From DASVDK01 sp036381125 [NCBI: Thermodesulfobacteriota bacterium] (lineage in GTDB: Bacteria; DASVDK01): a stretch of DNA of 8,344 nucleotides. The translations under genes and the position numbers were made by a program. The stretch lies in the NCBI GenBank assembly GCA_036381125.1, contig DASVDK010000282.1, positions 1 to 8,344 of the forward strand, read 5' to 3'. The notes under the pieces were generated by a model that was not told the DNA's origin, made no database searches, and was given only the letters and a program-made list of their open reading frames with translations. Each line of letters begins with the position of its first letter. Within the stretch, counting starts at the first letter, position 1. Below, piece after piece: positions 1 to 6,883 of the stretch.

Positions 1-906
1 GTAGATCGAGTACGGCCCGACCGGCCCGAACTGCTTCTCGTACGCCTCGACCGACGCCTTGGCCGTCGGGACGTTCTTGATGTCCGGCGAGAAGGTGAGC
101 CAGCTCCCCTCGGCCGCCTCCTTGCCGGCGATCTTCACGAACTCGGGGTCGATCGTGCCGTCGCCGCTCATGAAGCGCGCCTTGATCCCGAGGTCCTTCG
201 CCTGCTTGGCGAGGAGCCCGGCCTCCGGGTAGATCCCGCCGAAGTAGACGACCTCGGGGTTCTGCGCCTTCACGGAGGTCAGGGCCGCCGTGAAGTCCTT
301 GTCGCCCTGGGTGATGCCGCCGTAGAAGACCGGCTCGATCTTGTGGTTCTTCTCGAGCGCGTCGCGGAAGGCGTCGGCCAGGCCCTGGCCGTAGGTCGTC
401 TTGTCGTGCAGGACGGCGACCCGCTTGATCCCCTTGTCGGAGACGAACTTCGCCGCCACGACGCCCTGCTGGTCGTCCCGCCCGCAGACGCGGAAGACGT
501 TCCACATGCCGCGGTCGGTGAAGGTGGGGTTCGTCGAGGCCGGGGTGATCTGAACGAGGTTGCCTTCCAGGTAGACGGTCGAGGCGGGGATGGAGCAGGA
601 CGAGTTGAAGTGCCCGACGACCCCGATGACCCCCTCGTTCACGAACTTGTTCGCGACCGCGACGGCCTGCTTCGGGTCGTGCTGGTCGTCGCCGACGACG
701 ATCTCCACCTTGTGTTCGGGGTTCGCCGCCGTCCACTCCTGGATGGCCAGCTTCACGCCGTTCTGGATGTCCTGGCCCATCTTCCCCTGGTCGCCGGTCA
801 TCGGGCCGGCGACGCCGATCTTGTACGTGGCGGCCGTGGCATCGGTCGCGAAGCCGGCGGCGGCTACGACCAGCGCTGCCGCCAGCGCGAACACCTGCTT
901 CTTCAT
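1..906 (-). CDS. Branched-chain amino acid/amide ABC transporter periplasmic binding protein (LivK/LivJ-like), 3' end missing
   Basis: The protein is the periplasmic ligand-binding component of a Liv/HAAT-type ABC importer and delivers amino acids, amides or small organic acids to a membrane permease. The 302 visible codons start with a lysine-rich n-region and hydrophobic core (residues 1-20) and an AxA-type cleavage zone near A23-A26. No lipobox cysteine is present, so a soluble periplasmic protein is expected. The mature N-terminus (KIGVAGPMTG, 29-38) is typical of the peripla_BP_6 fold. Ligand-contact regions follow: HFNSSCSIPAS (99-109), ITPASTNP (120-127), TTYGQG (170-175), GGIYPEAG (223-230) and SGDGTID (247-253). 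Family members are usually about 370 aa, so roughly 70 residues lie beyond the left edge. The ATG at 906 is chosen because of the signal peptide and the AGGAGG six bases upstream. The exact ligand cannot be read from sequence; permease and ATPase genes may lie further left. Confidence 0.93.
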   Translation of the reverse strand, partial: MKKQVFALAAALVVAAAGFATDATAATYKIGVAGPMTGDQGKMGQDIQNGVKLAIQEWTAANPEHKVEIVVGDDQHDPKQAVAVANKFVNEGVIGVVGHFNSSCSIPASTVYLEGNLVQITPASTNPTFTDRGMWNVFRVCGRDDQQGVVAAKFVSDKGIKRVAVLHDKTTYGQGLADAFRDALEKNHKIEPVFYGGITQGDKDFTAALTSVKAQNPEVVYFGGIYPEAGLLAKQAKDLGIKARFMSGDGTIDPEFVKIAGKEAAEGSWLTFSPDIKNVPTAKASVEAYEKQFGPVGPYSIY

Positions 907-1180
907 CAGGAACCTCCTCTGAGGCCGGGCCGACAGCCCGCCCCGAGCCCTGGGGATCGCTTCAGCCCACCGGCGCGGCCGGCCACGCTGCCCGTACCGG
1001 CCCACGGGACCCGACTCGCGCGCCGGCCCGATCGTCCCGGGACGTCCGGCGCCTCGCCGGTCTGCCGTGAGATCCGTCTGACGGGACGCGCGCGCAGGCC
1101 ATTCGGCCGCGCCCGCGCACGCCGACCCGCTCGAGCCGACCGTGCGTCGGCGCAGCGGGCCGCAGCCGCAAGACACTGTT
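907..1180 (-). other. Long untranslated leader of the binding-protein gene, no coding gene seen
   Basis: If transcription starts about 7 nt after the -10 element at 1187-1192, the mRNA has a leader of roughly 270 nt. It is GC-rich and contains several inverted repeats: CCGGCG/CGCCGG around a 3-nt loop at 1046-1060, the palindrome GTCCCGGGAC at 1034-1043, and a short GGGC/GCCC stem just upstream of the Shine-Dalgarno site. I do not recognise a known riboswitch or a leader peptide. A 69-codon frame here begins with TTG, has no ribosome-binding site and is dominated by R/G/A/P, so I do not call it. Confidence 0.4.
913..918 (-). promoter_or_regulatory. Shine-Dalgarno site of the binding-protein gene
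   Basis: AGGAGG on the minus strand lies 6 nt before the ATG at 906. It is the strongest ribosome-binding site in the window and fixes the start of the LivK-like gene. Confidence 0.85.
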
Positions 1181-1186
1181 TTGCCT

Positions 1187-1215
1187 CTTATAACTCCGGG
1201 TTACGCGGCTGTCAA
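1187..1215 (-). promoter_or_regulatory. Sigma70-type promoter for the binding-protein gene
   Basis: On the minus strand, TTGACA (1215-1210) is followed by exactly 17 bp and TATAAG (1192-1187). That is a perfect -35, an optimal spacer and a five-of-six -10, set in a locally AT-rich patch of an otherwise very GC-rich sequence. It begins 37 bp beyond the yggS stop and points at the LivK-like gene, so that gene is probably transcribed separately from maf-yggS. The predicted start is near 1180. Confidence 0.75.
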
Positions 1216-1251
1216 ACCGGCCGGCCTGCCGCTACGATACCGCCTCGCGGG

Positions 1252-1980
1252 TCACGTCGGGCGCCTGGGGCCGAACAGGGCCGTGCCGACCCGGACCAGC
1301 GTCGCCCCCTCCTCCACGGCCGCCTCGAAGTCGTCCGACATCCCCATGGACAGCTCCGACAGCGCCGAGCGCGGCAGCCCGGCCTCCACGAGCCGGTCCC
1401 GCAGCCGGCGCATCGCGGCAAACGGGGCGCGTGCCGCGTCGGGCGAAGAGGCGGGCGCCGGGATGGCCATCAGACCGCGCACCGACAGGCCCGGCAGCGC
1501 GAGGAGCCGCTCGACCAGACGCGCGGCGTCGTCCGGCGCGACGCCGGCCTTGGTCGGCTCGCCGCTGATGTTCACCTGCACGAGGACCGGCAGCGAGCGC
1601 CCCTCCGCATGGGCCCGCCGGGCCAGCGCCTCGCCGAGCGACTCCCGATCGACCGAGTGGACGAGGGCGAAGTGTCGCACGGCGTCGCGGGCCTTGTTCC
1701 GCTGGAGCGGGCCGACGAGGTGCCACTCGGCCCCCGCCGCCGCGCGACGGACCGCCGGGTCGGGATGCGCGGCCAACGCCGCCTGCTTGGCCACCGCCTC
1801 CTGCACGTAGTTCTCGCCGAAGCAGGTCTGCCCGGCCAGCAGCGCCTCGGCGAGCCGCTCGGCGGGCTGCAGCTTGGACACCGCCACGAGCCTGACCTCG
1901 GCCGGGTCTCGCCCCGCCCGGCGGGCGGCGGCGTCGATGCGCGCCCGGACGGCCGACAGCCGGTCGGCGAATTCGCTCAT
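1252..1980 (-). CDS. yggS: YggS/PLPBP family pyridoxal phosphate homeostasis protein
   Basis: This 242-aa cytosolic protein binds pyridoxal 5'-phosphate without a known catalytic reaction and helps control free PLP and amino/keto acid balance. It has the fold of the alanine racemase N-terminal barrel. Visible family marks are the PLP lysine in VAVSKLQP (K36), CFGENYVQE (53-61), [11 protein letters not shown] (86-96), [13 protein letters not shown] (132-144), the [11 protein letters not shown] segment (211-221) that holds the PLP phosphate, and the closing VRVGTALFG (229-237). Length is normal for the family. The ATG at 1980 overlaps the maf stop as ATGA, and GGGAG lies 6 nt upstream inside the end of maf, so the two genes are probably translationally coupled. 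The gene ends with TGA at 1254-1252. Identification is firm; the physiological role is known only from family studies. Confidence 0.95.
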   Translation of the reverse strand: MSEFADRLSAVRARIDAAARRAGRDPAEVRLVAVSKLQPAERLAEALLAGQTCFGENYVQEAVAKQAALAAHPDPAVRRAAAGAEWHLVGPLQRNKARDAVRHFALVHSVDRESLGEALARRAHAEGRSLPVLVQVNISGEPTKAGVAPDDAARLVERLLALPGLSVRGLMAIPAPASSPDAARAPFAAMRRLRDRLVEAGLPRSALSELSMGMSDDFEAAVEEGATLVRVGTALFGPRRPT

Positions 1981-2594
1981 CCCCGGCTCCCGAAGGCCCC
2001 CGGGCCGCCGAGGGCGACGAGCGCCTCGAGCACCTCGGCGAGCGGGAGGCCGATCACGTTCGTCACCGATCCCTCCACGGCAGTCACCATGAACGCGCCG
2101 GCGCCCTGGATGGCGTATGCACCGGCCTTGCCGAACGGCTCGCCCGTGGCGACGTAGCCGTCGATCTCGGCCCGCGAGAGCCGCTTCACCCGCACGCGGG
2201 TCGTCACGACCGACGCCACGCGCCGCCCCGCTGCCGCGCCCGCGGCCCCGGCGACGACGAAGCCGGTGTGCACCTCGTGCGTCCGGCCGGAGAGCCGCTC
2301 GAGCATCGCGGCCGCCTCGGCCGCGTCGGCCGGCTTGCCGAGCGACCGGCCGTCGATCGCCACGATTGTATCGGCCGCGATCACGAGCGCCGGCCCCGGC
2401 TCGAGCAGCCGGCAGGCGGCGTCGGCCTTGAGGCCGGCGAGCCTGCCGGCGGCCGCGTCGGGCGCCTCGCCCGGGAGCAGGCGCTCGTCCACGTCGGCCG
2501 GCGCCACCTCCGGCGCCAGACCGATGCGCCTCAGCAGGTCGAGGCGGCGCGGCGACGCGGAGGCGAGGACGATCCGCACGTCTTGACGGGTCAT
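1977..2594 (-). CDS. maf: Maf family nucleoside triphosphate pyrophosphatase (probably dTTP/UTP type)
   Basis: The 205-aa protein belongs to the Maf/Ham1 house-cleaning pyrophosphatases, which hydrolyse certain (often modified) NTPs to NMP and pyrophosphate and are linked to septum control. The N-terminal LASASPRR (10-17) is the family P-loop-like signature. [12 protein letters not shown] (71-82) carries the catalytic aspartate D75, followed by LGKP (85-88) and [11 protein letters not shown] (101-111). Further on are the [10 protein letters not shown] core (155-164) and [10 protein letters not shown] (176-185). The ADT form of the catalytic motif favours the YhdE (dTTP/UTP) branch over the YceF (m7GTP) branch; this is inference. 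I take the ATG at 2594 because LASASPRR should lie within about 10 residues of the start. An in-frame extension upstream to 2792 would run antisense through yjbQ and is not family-like. No Shine-Dalgarno site precedes the ATG. The stop overlaps the yggS start. Confidence 0.93.
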   Translation of the reverse strand: MTRQDVRIVLASASPRRLDLLRRIGLAPEVAPADVDERLLPGEAPDAAAGRLAGLKADAACRLLEPGPALVIAADTIVAIDGRSLGKPADAAEAAAMLERLSGRTHEVHTGFVVAGAAGAAAGRRVASVVTTRVRVKRLSRAEIDGYVATGEPFGKAGAYAIQGAGAFMVTAVEGSVTNVIGLPLAEVLEALVALGGPGAFGSRG

Positions 2595-2611
2595 CGGGGG
2601 TGTGGTAGCAC
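2583..2611. promoter_or_regulatory. Candidate shared promoter in the 25-bp maf-yjbQ divergent gap
   Basis: On the plus strand, TTGACG (2583-2588), a 17-bp spacer ending in TGG, and TAGCAC (2606-2611) form a plausible extended -10 promoter. It ends 8 nt before the yjbQ ATG. The sequence GTGGTAGCAC (2602-2611) is nearly palindromic, so the minus strand reads TGC-TACCAC ending 7 nt before the maf ATG. Neither gene has a clear Shine-Dalgarno site. Together this suggests a bidirectional, leaderless-type start region. The -10 matches only about half of the sigma70 consensus, and no good minus-strand -35 is present, so the call is tentative. Confidence 0.35.
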
Positions 2612-2619
2612 GGCCGGCC

Positions 2620-3012
2620 ATGAAGACGCTCAAGCTCCAGACCACGTCACGGGTCGAGATGGTCGACATGACCGAGCCGATCCGCCGGGTGGTGCGCGAG
2701 AGCGGGGTCATGTCGGGGCTCTGCTTCGTGTTCTGCCCACACACGACCGGCGCCGTCACGCTCAACGAGAACACCGACCCCGACGTCCGCACCGACTTCG
2801 ACCGGGCGCTCGCCGCGGCCGTCCCGCGACAGGGTCCCTACGTGCACTCGGAGGGGAACTCGGACGCGCACGTCAAGGCGAGCCTGATCGGGTCGAGCGT
2901 CACGATGCTCGTCGAGAACGGCAAGCTCGTCCTCGGTCAGTGGCAGGCCGTCTACTTCTGCGAGTTCGACGGCCCCCGCAGCCGAACCCTGGTCGTCAAG
3001 GTCCTCGGCTGA
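2620..3012 (+). CDS. yjbQ: YjbQ/UPF0047 family protein
   Basis: The 130-aa product is a near full-length UPF0047 (YjbQ) protein, a small trimeric cytosolic fold with conserved histidines. Weak thiamin phosphate synthase activity has been reported for some homologues, but the physiological function is unsettled. The diagnostic blocks are all present: CPHTTGAVTLNENTDPDV (39-56), YVHSEGNSDAHVKASLIGSS (74-93), and GKLVLGQWQAVYFCEFDGPR (101-120). Conserved H41, H76, E78 and H84 are the likely metal/active-site residues. I prefer the ATG at 2620 over the in-frame GTG at 2602 because family members start with an MKT-like strand directly. It is the only plus-strand gene: divergent from maf by 25 bp and convergent with the diguanylate cyclase gene, with 23 bp between stops. 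Confidence 0.93.
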   Translation: MKTLKLQTTSRVEMVDMTEPIRRVVRESGVMSGLCFVFCPHTTGAVTLNENTDPDVRTDFDRALAAAVPRQGPYVHSEGNSDAHVKASLIGSSVTMLVENGKLVLGQWQAVYFCEFDGPRSRTLVVKVLG

Positions 3013-3031
3013 CCGTCGGGCGGCGGCCGGG

Positions 3032-3043
3032 CGCGCTAGCGCG
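3032..3043. repeat. 12-bp perfect palindrome between the convergent stops
   Basis: CGCGCTAGCGCG is a perfect palindrome that contains the TAG stop of the diguanylate cyclase gene and sits 20 bp past the yjbQ stop. It could form only a 4-bp stem around a CTAG loop and has no T-tract on either strand, so it is weak as a terminator. It may simply reflect GC-rich composition. Confidence 0.3.
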
Positions 3044-5060
3044 GCGGCGTCACGCCGATCCGGTTCTTGCCGGCCGCCTTGGCCGCGTAGAGGGCCTTGT
3101 CCGCCCGGACGATCAGCTCGCGCAGCGACGAGGCGTCGTCCGGGAACTCGGCCACGCCGGCGCTGATCGTGAGCCGGATGCTCTCCCCCTCGACGATGTG
3201 CGTCAGCGCCTCGACCTCCCGCACGATCCGTTCCGCGATGGCGGTCGCCTCCGCTCGCCCCGTCTCGGGCAGGATCACCGCGAACTCCTCCCCGCCGTAG
3301 CGCGCCACGATGTCCATCGTGCGCACCGCCCCTCGGATGCTCGCCGCCGTGAGCCGCAGCGCCTCGTCGCCCTCCACGTGCCCGTGCGTGTCGTTGAAGG
3401 CCTTGAAGCCGTCGATGTCGATCATGACGAGGCTCACGTGCGACTTCGTCCGCGTCGCGCGGTCGATCTCCTCGGTGAGGCGCTCCTCGAAGTAGTGCCG
3501 GTTGAGGAGCCCGGTGAGGCCGTCGGTGATCGAGATCTGCTTGAGCGCCTCGGAGCGCTCGTAGAAGGCCGAGCGCTCGATGGCGATGGCCGCCTGGGCG
3601 GCGACGGCCGAGAGCAGGGTGAGGTCGGTCTCGTCGAACGCCTCGCCGCCGATCTTGTCGGCCAGGTTGAGGACGCCGATGGTCCGCCCCTTCACGAGCA
3701 GCGGCAGGCTCACGAACGAGCGGCTCTTGAAGCGGGGCCGGTTGCGCCGGCCGACGCGCGCGTCGGACTCGACGTCGCGCACGAGCATCGCCTCGCGGGT
3801 GGCGGCCACCATCCCGGCGATCCCCTCCCCCGGCCGGATCCGGAACTGCTCGACGATCCGCTCGTGCAGCCCCTTGGTCGCCTTGATGGCCAGGTCGCCG
3901 CGGGTCTCGTCGAGGAGCATGAGGGAGCCGAGGCTCGCGCCGACCATGGCCGAGGCGCTCTCGAGGATCATGCGGAAGAGCTCGGTCGAGTCGAGCGCGG
4001 ACGACACCGCGCCGCCGACCTCGGCGAGGGCCGCGAGGTCGCGGTCGCGACGGGCCACCTCGAGCCGCAGGCGCCGCGTCTCGAGGGCGACGCCCGCCTG
4101 CCTGGCGAAGGCCGCGACGAGGTCCACGTCGGCGCGTCCGAGGTCGGCATTGACCAGGACCAGGAGCGAGCCGCTCCCGTCGGCCATCGGGAAGGCGTGG
4201 ACGCTCTGCGCCTCCCCCGGGAAGCCCGACTTGAGGATCTCGTACACGTCGCGCGTCTCGATCGGCTGCGCGGGCCCCTCGGGCGCGGCAAGGGCCCGGC
4301 CGAGGGCGCCGGTGCCGCCGGGCCGAACGACGAGCCCGGTCAGGTCGAGGCCCGGCGAGCCGAAGGCGGCCACCGCACGGTAGGCGTCCGCCCCCGGCTC
4401 CCGCGTCAGGATGGCCGCGGCGGGCACGTCGAACAGCACGGCGATCGCCTGAAGCGCGAGCTGCTCGCCGTCGGCGGCCGCACCGGGTTCGACGAGGTCG
4501 GGGACGAGCGCGAAGAGCGTGGAGGCGCGGTCCACCTGACGGCGCGCCCGGTCGGCCTCGCCGAGGCCGCCCAGGACCGATCGGGCTACCCGGTCGAGCG
4601 TCTGCACCAGGGCGCGGAACGCGACGGGCGCGAGGACCGGCAGGCTCTGGAGGAGGGCGTCGAGCCCGTCCGCGTCGAGCCCGAGGTCGAGCGCGAGCCG
4701 CTGGCGGTGGCCCTCGTCGGGCGGCGCCGGGAAGGCGTGCCCCCCCACGAGGAAGACGCGCCCCTGCGGCGTGTCGACCGGCACGACGAAGGCCTGAAGC
4801 CCCGTCGACGCCAGGTACGTGATCGGCTCCCCGCGCACCCTGGCGGCGAGGAGGGCCCGCTCGCGCGACGGCTCCCCGCGCGCCTCGACCCGCTCGGCCG
4901 CCGGAGGCAGGACGCCCGAGGGGGCCGACCAGGCCGCGCCCGACCCGCCCAGCAGCACGATGCGCAGCCCCGACAGGCGCGCAAGCCCGTCCTGGATCGG
5001 TTGCCAGACGTCGCGGTGCGCGAAGTCGGACTGGCGGGTGGCTGGGAGCGGCGTGGCCAT
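3036..5060 (-). CDS. Multidomain diguanylate cyclase: PocR-like, GAF, GAF, GGDEF
   Basis: This 674-aa cytosolic protein (no signal peptide or membrane segment seen) should condense two GTP into c-di-GMP. Residues about 14-112 resemble a PocR-type ligand-sensing domain (WQPIQDGLARLSGLRIVLL, then GLQAFVVPVD and VFLVGGHAF) but lack the cysteines common in PocR. GAF-like domains follow at about 176-328 and 345-497; the second is typical (RPGEGIAGMV, SLPLLVKGRTIGVLNLADK). The GGDEF domain starts at ITDGLTGLLNRHYF (511-524). It has the metal aspartate D548 in IDIDGFK, the active-site motif GGEEF (589-593) and an intact inhibitory RxxD (R580-D583) five residues upstream of it. The enzyme should therefore be active and product-inhibited. 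It starts 10 bp after the stop of the HD-GYP-like gene upstream, which suggests co-transcription. The start has only a weak ribosome-binding site. The sensed ligands are unknown. Confidence 0.93.
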   Translation of the reverse strand: MATPLPATRQSDFAHRDVWQPIQDGLARLSGLRIVLLGGSGAAWSAPSGVLPPAAERVEARGEPSRERALLAARVRGEPITYLASTGLQAFVVPVDTPQGRVFLVGGHAFPAPPDEGHRQRLALDLGLDADGLDALLQSLPVLAPVAFRALVQTLDRVARSVLGGLGEADRARRQVDRASTLFALVPDLVEPGAAADGEQLALQAIAVLFDVPAAAILTREPGADAYRAVAAFGSPGLDLTGLVVRPGGTGALGRALAAPEGPAQPIETRDVYEILKSGFPGEAQSVHAFPMADGSGSLLVLVNADLGRADVDLVAAFARQAGVALETRRLRLEVARRDRDLAALAEVGGAVSSALDSTELFRMILESASAMVGASLGSLMLLDETRGDLAIKATKGLHERIVEQFRIRPGEGIAGMVAATREAMLVRDVESDARVGRRNRPRFKSRSFVSLPLLVKGRTIGVLNLADKIGGEAFDETDLTLLSAVAAQAAIAIERSAFYERSEALKQISITDGLTGLLNRHYFEERLTEEIDRATRTKSHVSLVMIDIDGFKAFNDTHGHVEGDEALRLTAASIRGAVRTMDIVARYGGEEFAVILPETGRAEATAIAERIVREVEALTHIVEGESIRLTISAGVAEFPDDASSLRELIVRADKALYAAKAAGKNRIGVTPPR

Positions 5061-5070
5061 GGGACCGCTG

Positions 5071-6822
5071 TCACGCGGCGGCGCCGCCGCCGGCCGCCTC
5101 CGCCAGGAGCGGCGCCCCCTCGGCGGCGTCCGTCCCCGTCCCGTCGCGGTCGAGCAGCTCCACGAACCGATCGACCAGATCGGGGTCGAACTGGGTGCGC
5201 CGGTGGGCGCGCAGCTCCGCGACGGCCGCCTCCACCGAGAGGGCCGGGCCGTACGCGCGCTCGCGCGTCATGGAATCGAACGCCTCGGCGATCGACACGA
5301 TGCGGGTCTCGAGCGCGAGGTCCTCGCCGCAGCGGCCGTCGGGGTAGCCGGCCCCGTCGAAGCGCTCGTGATGGTCGCGGACCACGGCCCGCGCCTCCCC
5401 GAGGAACTCCACCGGCTCGAGCATCTGGTGCCCCAGCACCGGATGCTCCCGCATGACCGCCAGCTCGGTCGGGGTGAGCCGGTCGCGCTTGCCGCTGATC
5501 GCGGTGCTGATGAGGGCCTGGCCCACGTCGTGGAGCACGGCGGCCCGCCTGAGGACCGTCTGACGCGCCTCGTCGAGGCCGATGGCGCGCGCGAGCCTGA
5601 GCGAGAAGAAGGCGACGTTGTCCGAGTGGTCCACGCGGGCCGGGTCACGCGCCTCGATGCTCCGCACGAGCGCGTGCATGGAGGCGAGGTACCCCTGCTC
5701 GACCGCCGCGGCCTGCTGCGCCTGGTAGAGCGCCACGCCGGCCTGCGCGGCCAGGGTGACCAGCAGCTCGAGGTCGCCGCTCGAGAACGGGGCCTGCTTG
5801 CCGGTGCGGTTGAGGATGAGCGTGCCGAGGATCCGGTCGCGCACCGCCACCGGGACGCAGGCGATCCGCTCGCCGTTGCGGCCGGCCCGCTCCTGCGGGA
5901 GGACACGGGGATCACGCGACGCGTCGGGGACGACCAGGGGGCGGCCCGTCTCCGCCACCCAGCCCTGGATCCCCTCCCCGCGACGGATCTCCGCGATCGG
6001 GATCGCGCCGCCGCCGAGCACGAAGCGCGGCCGCAGCGACTCGGGCTGCCCCTCGTCGAGCAGCCGGAGGGCCGCGGCGTCGGCGCCGAGCAGCCGCGCC
6101 GCCTCCCGGACGACCAGCTCGGCGATGGTCCCGCCGTCGCGCCGTCCGGCGAGCGACGCCGAGAGCGCCGCCACGGCGCGCATCTGGGCGAGCCGGGTGT
6201 CGAGGGTCGCCTTCTGCCGCTGGATCAGCTTGAGCGTCTCGCCGATGCGCGAGGCCGCCTCGCGCGCCGCCTCGAGTTCCCGGGCGAGTCGCGCGTTGGC
6301 GCGCTCGAGGTCGTTGGCCCGCCGGGTCTCGGCCTCGAGGCGGGCCGTCACGACCTCGTACGAGCCGGCGCGCGCGCGGGCCGCCTCGAGCCGGCGGCGC
6401 CGCGTCTCGCGCGCCCGCTCGAACGCCGCCACGACGTCGCGGGGCAGCCAGGGGGCGGCCAGCACGCCGGCGGCCCCGAGCGCGCGGGCGCGCGCCGCGA
6501 GCGCCGGATCCGGCGCGAGCGCCAGGAGGATCACCGGGAGGTCCGGGTGGCTCTCGCGCAGCCGGACCAGGTCGCTCGCCGTCTCGGCCGGCGGCCGGCC
6601 CGAGCCGTTCAGGAGGAGCACGTCGGGCGCCTCGCCCTGGGCGATCGCGACCTCCGCGTCCTCCAGGCTCGTCACCCGACGGACGGCGAACTTCCTGTCG
6701 GTGAGCACGCTGAAGTACTCGTCGGTGAAGTGGTTGGCCCTGTCGATCAGGACCACCGACGACGAAGACACGACGGCCTGCTTCTCCCCGAGGTATGCCC
6801 GCCGAGGGGCGAATGGCGTCAC
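5071..6822 (-). CDS. Pseudo-receiver / coiled-coil / GAF / degenerate HD-GYP protein
   Basis: The 583-aa cytosolic protein has a receiver-like fold (about 22-135), a charged coiled coil (about 136-215), a GAF domain (about 216-368) and an HD-GYP domain (about 372-560). The receiver is degenerate: the phosphoacceptor position after PDVLLL is N72, the switch Thr/Ser is A101 and the conserved Lys is A123. The HD-GYP domain keeps H399, HD 431-432, H460, HH 484-485 and GYP (492-494). However, HDxGK reads HDVGQ (Q435), the last metal-ligand Asp is E513 (SIAEAFDSM), and the Lys/Arg after RxY is G525. Phosphodiesterase activity is therefore doubtful; a c-di-GMP sensor or regulator of the adjacent cyclase is an alternative. 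The first start in frame is GTG 6822, without a Shine-Dalgarno site. GTG at 6771, with GGGGAG 12 nt upstream, also fits and would begin just before the first receiver strand. Confidence 0.9.
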   Translation of the reverse strand: MTPFAPRRAYLGEKQAVVSSSSVVLIDRANHFTDEYFSVLTDRKFAVRRVTSLEDAEVAIAQGEAPDVLLLNGSGRPPAETASDLVRLRESHPDLPVILLALAPDPALAARARALGAAGVLAAPWLPRDVVAAFERARETRRRRLEAARARAGSYEVVTARLEAETRRANDLERANARLARELEAAREAASRIGETLKLIQRQKATLDTRLAQMRAVAALSASLAGRRDGGTIAELVVREAARLLGADAAALRLLDEGQPESLRPRFVLGGGAIPIAEIRRGEGIQGWVAETGRPLVVPDASRDPRVLPQERAGRNGERIACVPVAVRDRILGTLILNRTGKQAPFSSGDLELLVTLAAQAGVALYQAQQAAAVEQGYLASMHALVRSIEARDPARVDHSDNVAFFSLRLARAIGLDEARQTVLRRAAVLHDVGQALISTAISGKRDRLTPTELAVMREHPVLGHQMLEPVEFLGEARAVVRDHHERFDGAGYPDGRCGEDLALETRIVSIAEAFDSMTRERAYGPALSVEAAVAELRAHRRTQFDPDLVDRFVELLDRDGTGTDAAEGAPLLAEAAGGGAAA

Positions 6823-6835
6823 GCGTGACGGAGAA

Positions 6836-6858
6836 CTGAGAGGAAGATCACCTCTCAG
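6836..6858. repeat. Perfect inverted repeat just upstream of the HD-GYP-like gene
   Basis: CTGAGAGG (6836-6843) and CCTCTCAG (6851-6858) are exact reverse complements separated by 7 nt. The dyad lies 14 bp from the GTG at 6822. It has no adjacent T-run on either strand, so it fits an operator or a 5'-UTR hairpin better than an intrinsic terminator. Confidence 0.6.
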
Positions 6859-6883
6859 GAGCCCAAGCTACAGCTTCGGCTCC
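6858..6883. repeat. Second, imperfect dyad abutting the first
   Basis: Arms GGAGCC (6858-6863) with GGCTCC (6878-6883), and AAGC (6865-6868) with GCTT (6873-6876), form a stem with one C-C mismatch and a TACA loop. It shares its first base with the end of the neighbouring dyad. It covers a candidate -10 and spacer, which would suit a repressor or activator site. Confidence 0.55.

Noticed and set aside
962-1171. Small ORF of 69 codons in the leader of the binding-protein gene
   Set aside because: TTG start, no ribosome-binding site, composition typical of random GC-rich DNA.
343-2157. A 604-codon plus-strand open frame
   Set aside because: It crosses the LivK-like gene, the intergenic gap, yggS and maf in antisense. 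The minus-strand proteins have complete family signatures, so this is a composition artefact.
2595-2792. N-terminal extension of maf giving a 271-aa protein
   Set aside because: The extra 66 residues are antisense to yjbQ, and the LASASPRR motif would lie far from the N-terminus, unlike the family.
3013-3055. Bidirectional intrinsic terminator between yjbQ and the GGDEF gene
   Set aside because: The palindrome supports only a short stem and there is no T-tract on either strand.
2268-5456. A 1062-codon open frame on the plus strand, antisense to the GGDEF and HD-GYP-like genes
   Set aside because: It is R/G/D/E/P-rich, has no recognisable domain, and lies opposite genes with unmistakable motifs. 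Long antisense frames are expected at this GC content.
4819-6828. A 669-codon plus-strand open frame
   Set aside because: Antisense shadow of the HD-GYP-like gene, low complexity, no domain seen.
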